This document shows, one piece after another, positions 6,513 through 11,190 of a DNA stretch of 11,190 nucleotides; position 1 is the first letter of the stretch; each line of letters begins with the position of its first letter. The position numbers and the translations under genes are program-made. Below the pieces are notes generated by a model. It was given only the letters and a program-made list of their open reading frames with translations. It searched no databases and was not told where the DNA came from. Origin of the DNA: JBOGGN01 sp050744165 (GTDB lineage: Bacteria; Actinomycetota; Acidimicrobiia; Acidimicrobiales; Palsa-688); assembly GCA_050744165.1 (NCBI GenBank), contig JBOGGN010000202.1:1-11190 (forward strand), in the 5' to 3' direction.

Positions 6513-7640
6513 TTACTCGCCGCCGGTCGCGGTCGCGGTCGCGGTCGCGGTCGCGGTCGCGGTCGCGGTCGCGGTCGCGGCCCGTCGGGCCGCCCGCATG
6601 TGCTCGACCAAAGACGCAAGCGAGGAGGCGGCGTTGAGCCCGCTGGTCGAGGGCATGACGTAGGCCCGAACCCCGGCCAGATCTGCCACCGGAGGCTGGA
6701 TGCCCGGCCGGGCGGCTCGATCGACGGCCGCCCGCCACCCGGCCAGGCCCACGAACAGCACCAGCTGGGGCCGCAACCAAACCGCCAGCCGGCAGATCCG
6801 GGCCCAGCCGGCGCGGTACTCGCCGGTCGTCAGGGCATCGGCACGGGCGGTGGCCCGCTTCACCAGGTCGGTCATTCCCACCCGGTCCTCGACCAGGATC
6901 TCGAACGGGCGCCGGGCCCTCCCGGGAGCGACGAGGCCCGCCGCCACCGCCGCCCGCCAGAAGCGGTTGCTGCCCCGCGCGTAGCCGAACCCCGCGTCGG
7001 CGGACACCACGCTCGGGTTGAGGCCGCACACCAGCACGTCCATATGATCGGCCACGAAGTCGGGCAGCGTGCGGCCTCGATGCGCTCGCATCGTGACCCA
7101 TTCACCGGAGGCGGCCACCTCGTCGACCTCGAAGCCGGCTCCGCCCACCACCTGGGCCAGCTCGTCGGCCTCCCAGTGGGCGAAGAACCGGCCCGGGAAG
7201 TCGTCGTCGGCGACTGGCCCCTCCCCCGAACCGGCTCGCATCGTCATCTCGAGCGGCGCCGAGACCGCTATCGCCCGGTGCAGCCGGGCCAGGGCTAGCG
7301 GCAACTCGACCTTGGGCAGGTGGAGATAGGACGCGCGGGCCCAGGCCCCGCCGAGGCAGCCCGGTGCCAGGGCCAGTCGCGTCAGGTCGGCCTGGATGAG
7401 GCTGACGCCGGCATCGGCCTCCCGGGCCAGCGCCAGCATGGCGGCGGCGCCGTCGATGCCGACGAGCGGTCGCCCGAGCGAGGCGAAGTAGCTGCCTGGC
7501 CCGCACCCGAGGTCGGCAATGGGCCGCCCCGGAAGGCAATGCTGGGAAAAGGCGGCCGCCTCCCGGGTCAGGCGGGCCGGACGCCGCTCGGCCCACTCCC
7601 CGGCTCGGGCTTCGTACACCGCCCGGGTCGAGTCGTCCAT
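6513..7640 (-). CDS. Fusion: class I SAM methyltransferase + Mug/TDG-family G/U mismatch-specific DNA glycosylase
   Basis: A 375-residue two-domain protein. Residues ~1-186 form a class I SAM-dependent methyltransferase: motif I ADLGCGPG (42-49), an acidic motif II residue D63 in VGIDGAAAML, and the domain end GFEVDEV near 170. Residues ~195-350 form a Mug/TDG uracil-DNA glycosylase: CGLNPSVVSAD (205-215) with N208 at the catalytic Asn position, GSNRFWRA (223-230), VGMTDLVKRATARADAL (254-270), and the intercalation loop VMPSTSGLNA (328-337). Mug/TDG enzymes excise U or T, including alkylated or etheno forms, from mismatches with G. The methyltransferase substrate is unknown. The tail has nine Ala-Thr dipeptides (355-372) encoded by a microsatellite. 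The ATG at 7640 lacks a Shine-Dalgarno; TAACGT lies 9 nt upstream, so initiation may be leaderless. Domain calls are strong; how they cooperate is inference. Confidence 0.88.
   Translation of the reverse strand: MDDSTRAVYEARAGEWAERRPARLTREAAAFSQHCLPGRPIADLGCGPGSYFASLGRPLVGIDGAAAMLALAREADAGVSLIQADLTRLALAPGCLGGAWARASYLHLPKVELPLALARLHRAIAVSAPLEMTMRAGSGEGPVADDDFPGRFFAHWEADELAQVVGGAGFEVDEVAASGEWVTMRAHRGRTLPDFVADHMDVLVCGLNPSVVSADAGFGYARGSNRFWRAAVAAGLVAPGRARRPFEILVEDRVGMTDLVKRATARADALTTGEYRAGWARICRLAVWLRPQLVLFVGLAGWRAAVDRAARPGIQPPVADLAGVRAYVMPSTSGLNAASSLASLVEHMRAARRAATATATATATATATATATGGE
6525..6580. repeat. Hexanucleotide microsatellite (GGTCGC)x9 within coding sequence
   Basis: Nine perfect GGTCGC copies plus GG run from 6525 to 6580 on the + strand. 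In the minus-strand gene each copy encodes Ala-Thr, giving residues 355-372 just before the Gly-Gly-Glu end. Because the unit is 6 bp, gain or loss of copies keeps the frame and only changes tail length. The repeat is a likely site of length variation and of assembly error. Confidence 0.95.
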
Positions 7641-7700
7641 GTGGAGGAGACGTTACGAGGTCCCGAGCGCCGAGACCCGGCTATCCCGGCGGCCGGCGGC

Positions 7701-7770
7701 CCGGCCTCAGTGTTGGCGTCCAGGCAGTTGCCGGCCCGGCCTCAGTGTTGGCGTCCAGCCCGTTGCCGGC
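7701..7770. repeat. 35-bp tandem direct repeat, two copies
   Basis: Copies at 7701-7735 and 7736-7770 both start CCGGCCTCAGTGTTGGCG and end GTTGCCGGC, with two mismatches near position 24-26 of the unit. They sit in the 162-nt gap between the two minus-strand genes, downstream of the propeller gene and upstream of the methyltransferase-glycosylase start. The remainder (7771-7802) is a GAGCG/AGCGAGCG-rich stretch. There is no clear terminator hairpin with a T-tract. The function is unknown. Confidence 0.85.
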
Positions 7771-7802
7771 CCGAGCGGAGCGAGCGCGTCGAGATCCTGA
7801 CT

Positions 7803-8753
7803 TCAGAGCTTGGCCACGATGCCGCGCCCACTCCATTCTCCGTTCCCGTTCCGCGAGAACTGCACCAGGGCGCTCGCATCCCGGTCGTACACCAGCACCT
7901 CGAGGTGGGCAGAGGTGCTCTCGATCAGGGAAGGGACGCCGTAGTCAACGCGGTCCCCGAACGCGGTACCGGGTTGGGGCCAGGGGAAGCCTTCAGCCCC
8001 GTTGTCGCGGTAGAAGTGGATCAGCCCGCCCTGCTCGTTGTCGCTGACCACCAGTTCGAAGTTGCCGGGCTGGCCGAACGTGCCCTGGAACAGGGACGGC
8101 ACCCCGTCTGCAAAGGGCACGCCCTCTGGGCCCGACCACGACACAGGACGCGACACGGTCGGGTTGTCGGCCGCAACGTCGCCATATTCGCCCCAGTAGT
8201 GGTGCAGTGCCCCGTCCTGGGTCGCCAAGGCGACCAGTTCCAGGTTGTCACCACCGGGGCCCAGATGGCTCTCAATGAGAGAAACCGAGTCCATCTCGCC
8301 CTGTTCGGCCCCGAACACCGACCCCCACGACCAAGGCTGCGCCGGGTCGCCATTGTCGCGGGTGAGATGGACCATGCCCCCGCCATCCAAAGGAACAACC
8401 ACCTCGAAATTTTCGCCCACGCGCCGCTGCACGAACCCCGGGACACCGGTAACTCCGTCTGACAACGGCGTGGGCTCCTGCCATCCGCTCTCGTCACGGG
8501 AGAGGTAGTACAGGCTGCCACCGACCACCACGACCACCTCGAGATTGCCGTAGCTGCTGTAGATCATGCTGGCCCAGCCTCGGTCGCGCCCGACCTGGCC
8601 CAGACCTTGGCCGAAGGTCCCCGAGTGGTGCCACGGCCGCGCCGGGTCGTCATTGTCGCACCAATAGTGATCGAGTCCCGCGGTGGGATTTGGGTAGACG
8701 AACTCGAAGTTGCCGACGGTCCCGAACCCGCTTTGAACAAGGCATCCACTCAT
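7803..8753 (-). CDS. Six-repeat lectin-like beta-propeller protein, hypothetical
   Basis: I do not recognise a named gene. The 316 residues consist of six imperfect repeats of ~45-60 residues, beginning near residues 14, 69, 114, 169, 230 and 283. The consensus is GN(F/L)E(V/L)V, then GGLxH(Y/F)xxDN, PW, FG, ending (P/S)SL(I/F)(E/Q)S. The first residues (SGCLVQS) resemble the final strand that repeat 6 lacks, which suggests closure of a six-bladed propeller. This pattern recalls PLL-type bacterial lectin propellers, so sugar binding is a guess. There is no signal peptide, membrane helix or lipobox, so it is cytoplasmic or exported by an unrecognised route. ATG 8753 is the only usual start after the upstream stop, and GGAG lies 8 nt before it. 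By eye its GC content is lower than its neighbours'. It is divergent from the first TetR gene. Confidence 0.75.
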   Translation of the reverse strand: MSGCLVQSGFGTVGNFEFVYPNPTAGLDHYWCDNDDPARPWHHSGTFGQGLGQVGRDRGWASMIYSSYGNLEVVVVVGGSLYYLSRDESGWQEPTPLSDGVTGVPGFVQRRVGENFEVVVPLDGGGMVHLTRDNGDPAQPWSWGSVFGAEQGEMDSVSLIESHLGPGGDNLELVALATQDGALHHYWGEYGDVAADNPTVSRPVSWSGPEGVPFADGVPSLFQGTFGQPGNFELVVSDNEQGGLIHFYRDNGAEGFPWPQPGTAFGDRVDYGVPSLIESTSAHLEVLVYDRDASALVQFSRNGNGEWSGRGIVAKL

Positions 8754-8824
8754 TTGGCAAACTCCATGCTGCTTGGTGATTTCGCCGAACGGGAGAGAAA
8801 TGCGCTGGGCGCCAGCAAAGGGAA

Positions 8825-8880
8825 GCTAGCACGCTCTAGCGATTGTTGGTTCACACAGGTTGGCGGTCCTAACCTAGGCC
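8825..8880 (+). promoter_or_regulatory. Divergent control region upstream of the first TetR gene
   Basis: The 127-nt gap between the propeller gene (minus) and the TetR gene (plus) carries two imperfect dyads: GCTAG-N6-CTAGC (8825-8840) and AGGTT-N9-AACCT (8857-8875). TTGGTT (8846-8851), 18 nt, then TAACCT (8870-8875) forms a candidate -35/-10 pair, ending 5 nt before the ATG at 8881 with no Shine-Dalgarno. A leaderless, possibly self-repressed promoter is plausible. On the minus strand, TAGCTT inside the first dyad could serve the propeller gene. All of this is inference from pattern. Confidence 0.4.
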
Positions 8881-9456
8881 ATGCCCGGCGATATGCGAGA
8901 GCACATCCTGTCGGCCGCTTACGCCGGTGTGGCCCGCCAGGGCCTGGCCCGGACGACGGTGGAAGAGGTAGCCCGCCAGGCGGGTGTGTCCCGGGCGACG
9001 GTGTACCGCTACTTCCCCGGTGGCCGGACCCAGTTGCAGCGTGACGTCGTCGCCTGGGAAGCGGCTCGGTTCCTGGAGCGACTGGCGGCCGCCACCGAGG
9101 GCGCAGGCGACCTCGAGCACCTGCTGGCGGCGGCGCTGGTGTTCGGCCACCAGGCCCTCGCCGACCACGAGGTGTTGCAGACGATGCTGGCCACCGAGCC
9201 GGCCGCCTTGTTGACCCAACTCGGCCTCGGCGGTGGCGCCCTGGTCGCATTCATCCGGACGTGGCTCCGACCGCACCTTGCGCCCGAGGCGCTGGCGCCG
9301 GGCGTGAGCCTTGATGCGGCCGAGGAGTATCTGGCCCGCATGTTGCTGTCGCTGCTCGGCGCCCACGGCCAATGGGATCTTTCCGACCCGGCGCAGGTGG
9401 CGACGCTGGTGCGAACGCAGTTCGTGGCCGGCGTCCTGGCGCCTGTTGGACACTGA
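8881..9456 (+). CDS. TetR/AcrR family transcriptional regulator (first of a tandem pair)
   Basis: A 191-residue one-component regulator of typical TetR length. The N-terminal helix-turn-helix spans about residues 25-45 (TTVEEVARQAGVSRATVYRYF), with the usual FPGG turn after it. The remainder is an all-helical ligand-binding/dimerisation domain with no assignable ligand. The ATG at 8881 is supported by the placement of the DNA-binding domain. ATG 8893 (residue 5) is an alternative. No Shine-Dalgarno is present, and a TAACCT box ends 5 nt upstream. The second TetR gene starts 27 nt after its stop, and the DNA-binding regions are closely similar (VARQAG-SRATVYR-FPGG), suggesting an old tandem duplication. 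Targets are unknown; likely candidates are its own promoter, the divergent propeller gene, or the downstream diiron gene. Confidence 0.9.
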   Translation: MPGDMREHILSAAYAGVARQGLARTTVEEVARQAGVSRATVYRYFPGGRTQLQRDVVAWEAARFLERLAAATEGAGDLEHLLAAALVFGHQALADHEVLQTMLATEPAALLTQLGLGGGALVAFIRTWLRPHLAPEALAPGVSLDAAEEYLARMLLSLLGAHGQWDLSDPAQVATLVRTQFVAGVLAPVGH

Positions 9457-9479
9457 GACAGAATCGGATTACTGTCTCA
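9446..9479 (+). promoter_or_regulatory. Perfect palindromic operator overlapping a candidate promoter for the TetR2-diiron unit
   Basis: TGAGACAG-N10-CTGTCTCA (9454-9479) is a perfect 8+8 bp inverted repeat that begins at the TGA stop of the first TetR gene. A -35-like TTGGAC (9446-9451), an 18-nt spacer and a -10-like TACTGT (9470-9475) surround and enter it. The ATG at 9484 follows 8 nt after the -10 box, so the transcript may be leaderless. A dimer bound here would cover the spacer and -10. This is the arrangement expected for TetR autorepression. Confidence 0.65.
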
Positions 9480-9483
9480 AGGG

Positions 9484-10092
9484 ATGGCAGGCACGGGGGT
9501 GCTGACTCGGGACCCGGCCCCGGCGGCGCCGGGTCTGGAAGGCCGGATCCTGGCGGCCGGCCTGGCGTGCATTGCCCGCTGGGGGGTGGCCAAGACCAGC
9601 CTCGACGACGTGGCCCGCCAGGCCGGATGCAGCCGGGCCACGGTGTACCGGCTGTTCCCGGGGGGCAAAGAGGCGCTGGTGGGAGCGGTGGCTCGGGCCG
9701 AGGTGGCCAAGGTGGCGGCCGCGGTTGTGGCCGCCGGTGAGGGCGCCCCCACGATCGAGGAGCTGCTAGCAGCCACGCTGGCCGAAGCCTGGCGACAGGT
9801 GCACTGCCATCCCGCCGTGGCCTCGCTGCAGGTCCACGAACCGGAGACGATCGTGCCCTGGTTGGCGTTCGCCGGCAAGGAGGCGCTGCTCGCCTTTGCC
9901 ACCGACCTGCTGGCCCCCTCGCTCGGACGGTGGCTCCCCGTCAGCGAGGCTCGCCGCACTGCCGAGTGGGCGGCGCGGGTCTGGCATTCGTTCACTGTCT
10001 TCCCGAGCCGGGGCGTCGACTTGGGCGATGACCATTCGGCTCGTTGCTTTGTCACCACCTTCATGCTCCCCGGCCTCAAGGAGGCACCATGA
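9484..10092 (+). CDS. TetR/AcrR family transcriptional regulator (second of a tandem pair)
   Basis: A 202-residue TetR-type repressor. A ~17-residue Pro/Ala-rich lead is followed by the DNA-binding domain. The helix-turn-helix lies near residues 39-58 (SLDDVARQAGCSRATVYRLF), and a helical effector domain of unknown ligand follows. The ATG at 9484 sits 4 nt after the palindrome at 9454-9479, and the preceding CAAGGG is at best a weak ribosome site. The stop TGA overlaps the ATG of the diiron gene (ATGA, 10089-10092), so the two are almost certainly translated together. This regulator probably controls the diiron protein and itself through the palindrome. That link rests on position, not on any tested binding. 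Confidence 0.9.
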   Translation: MAGTGVLTRDPAPAAPGLEGRILAAGLACIARWGVAKTSLDDVARQAGCSRATVYRLFPGGKEALVGAVARAEVAKVAAAVVAAGEGAPTIEELLAATLAEAWRQVHCHPAVASLQVHEPETIVPWLAFAGKEALLAFATDLLAPSLGRWLPVSEARRTAEWAARVWHSFTVFPSRGVDLGDDHSARCFVTTFMLPGLKEAP

Positions 10093-11171
10093 CCATCGAT
10101 CTGGACCCCTTCGAACTCACCAATACCGATGTGGACGAGGTGGTCCACGGCGTCGAGGCGCACTACGACACCATTTTCACGTGGGACTACGAGAAGGCGG
10201 CCCGCCCTCGGCTGAACCGCCTGTACGAGAAGGCGAAGACGTCGATGTGGAATGCCAACGACCTGCCGTGGGACACCGACGTCGATCAGGAGCACGTGGT
10301 GTCGGATTCCATTGAGCAGGTAGGCGGTCTCAACCGCGGCCTCGACCTCTCGGGCACGTGCATGGCGCATTGGACTGACCGCGAGTGGAAGGCCTTGGGG
10401 ATCGAGAGCCAAAACTGGACGCTTTCGCAATTCATGCACGGCGAACAGGGCGCCCTGGTGTGCACTGCCCGCATCGTAGAAAGCGTTCCCTGGATCGACG
10501 CCAAGTACTACGCCGCCACCCAGGTAATGGACGAGGCGCGCCATCTCGAGGTCTTTTCACGCTATCTGGACAGCAAGCTGTCGGGGCACTACCCGATTAA
10601 TGCCCATTTGCGGGCCCTTTTGGACGACATTATCGCCGAAAACCGCTGGGACATGACCTATCTCGGCATGCAAATCATGGTGGAGGGATTGGCCCTGGCG
10701 GCTTTTGGGTTCATCCACCAGCTGACCACCGAGCCGCTGCTCAAGAAAATGCTGCGCTACGTGATGGCCGACGAGGCCCGCCACGTGGCCTTCGGGGTGT
10801 TGAGCCTGAAGGATGTGTACCAGCAGCTCACCGGGGCCGAGATCCACGAGCGCCAGGAGTTCGCCTACGAGGCGGCGGTGCGAATGCGAGACCGCATCTT
10901 GCAGCAGGAGGTGTTCGAACGGATGGGGGTGCCGATGGCCGATGCCAAGATCCTCCTCGACGGCTCCCAGGACCGCGCCGTGTTCCAGCAGTTGCTGTTC
11001 TCCAAGATCGTGCCCAACTGCAAGAAGCTCGGGCTACTCGACGCCGGTGACGGGTGGCTGCGCCAGCGCTTCGGCGAACTCGGGGTCATCGCCTTCGAGG
11101 ACTGGACTGACACCGCTGAGGAGATGGAGATGTTTCAGCTGGCCGAGGGAACGGCCGCCGCGGGGACGTAG
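10089..11171 (+). CDS. Ferritin-like diiron protein (putative diiron oxygenase/oxidase)
   Basis: A 360-residue protein of the ferritin/RNR-like diiron superfamily. Candidate iron ligands form the classic four-helix pattern: E119 (HGEQGAL), E149-A-R-H152, E199 (VEGLALAAF) and E229-A-R-H232. Both EARH motifs lie 30 residues after their partner glutamate. This is an intact set for a carboxylate-bridged diiron centre that activates O2. Substrate and reaction are unknown: it could be an oxygenase, N-oxygenase or desaturase-like enzyme. It is not the canonical RNR R2 subunit as far as I can tell. The ATG at 10089 has AAGGAGG (10078-10084) just upstream and overlaps the TetR2 stop by 4 nt. The frame is open back to 10044, but that start is inferior. 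No signal peptide or membrane helix is seen, so it is cytoplasmic. The remaining 19 bases of the window hold nothing recognisable. Confidence 0.88.
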   Translation: MTIDLDPFELTNTDVDEVVHGVEAHYDTIFTWDYEKAARPRLNRLYEKAKTSMWNANDLPWDTDVDQEHVVSDSIEQVGGLNRGLDLSGTCMAHWTDREWKALGIESQNWTLSQFMHGEQGALVCTARIVESVPWIDAKYYAATQVMDEARHLEVFSRYLDSKLSGHYPINAHLRALLDDIIAENRWDMTYLGMQIMVEGLALAAFGFIHQLTTEPLLKKMLRYVMADEARHVAFGVLSLKDVYQQLTGAEIHERQEFAYEAAVRMRDRILQQEVFERMGVPMADAKILLDGSQDRAVFQQLLFSKIVPNCKKLGLLDAGDGWLRQRFGELGVIAFEDWTDTAEEMEMFQLAEGTAAAGT

Positions 11172-11190
11172 GGCCGGCGCACGAGACCTG

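Noticed and set aside
6525..6580. CRISPR-like repeat array
   Set aside because: The repeats are 6-bp direct units without spacers. It is a coding microsatellite.
5201..6619. A 472-residue minus-strand open frame opposite the acyl-CoA synthetase gene
   Set aside because: The plus-strand frame has every ANL motif. The antisense product is low-complexity and resembles no protein family.
4522..6663. A 713-residue plus-strand frame overlapping the acyl-CoA synthetase gene in another phase
   Set aside because: Pro/Arg/Gly-rich composition typical of an off-frame reading. It conflicts with the motif-verified frame.
7320..8462. A 380-residue plus-strand frame opposite the methyltransferase-glycosylase and propeller genes
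   Set aside because: It crosses two well-supported minus-strand genes and their gap, with no domain signal.
9477..10544. A 355-residue minus-strand frame opposite TetR2 and the diiron gene
   Set aside because: The plus strand has a clear helix-turn-helix and diiron ligands in that interval. The antisense frame has neither.

Overview
The window is GC-rich, densely coded bacterial DNA. Codon use, the pnp / M16 peptidase / dapB gene order and several likely leaderless genes point to an actinobacterium (Actinomycetota). An Acidimicrobiia-like lineage is my best guess, but that is inference, because there is no rRNA or marker phylogeny in view. It reads as ordinary chromosome. I see no tRNA, rRNA, CRISPR array, transposase, integrase or phage gene.

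Left part (1-4015, + strand): the 3' three-quarters of pnp (polynucleotide phosphorylase, entering from outside the window), then an M16 zinc peptidase gene 4 nt downstream, then dapB (lysine/diaminopimelate pathway) after an 89-nt gap. This is a conserved housekeeping cluster.

Middle (4016-6469): dapB converges on a minus-strand gene for a small membrane-anchored protein with one ASH/choice-of-anchor-type Ig-like domain. As read, that gene is broken by one base in a short homopolymer. A 61/65-bp tandem duplication covers its 3' end. It is divergent from an acyl-CoA synthetase gene, and the shared 143-nt upstream region holds a perfect 8+8 bp palindrome that looks like an operator.

Right-middle (6513-8753, - strand): a fused gene (class I SAM methyltransferase plus Mug/TDG-type uracil-DNA glycosylase) ends in nine Ala-Thr dipeptides encoded by a hexanucleotide microsatellite. 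Upstream of it, beyond a 35-bp tandem repeat, lies a six-repeat, probably beta-propeller, lectin-like protein with no signal peptide.

Right end (8881-11171, + strand): two tandem TetR-family regulators, then a ferritin-like diiron protein whose start codon overlaps the second regulator's stop. A perfect 8+8 bp palindrome between the two regulators covers a candidate promoter for the second regulator and the diiron gene. This looks like a self-regulated TetR/diiron-oxygenase unit, and it is the best candidate in the window for an uncharacterised small system.
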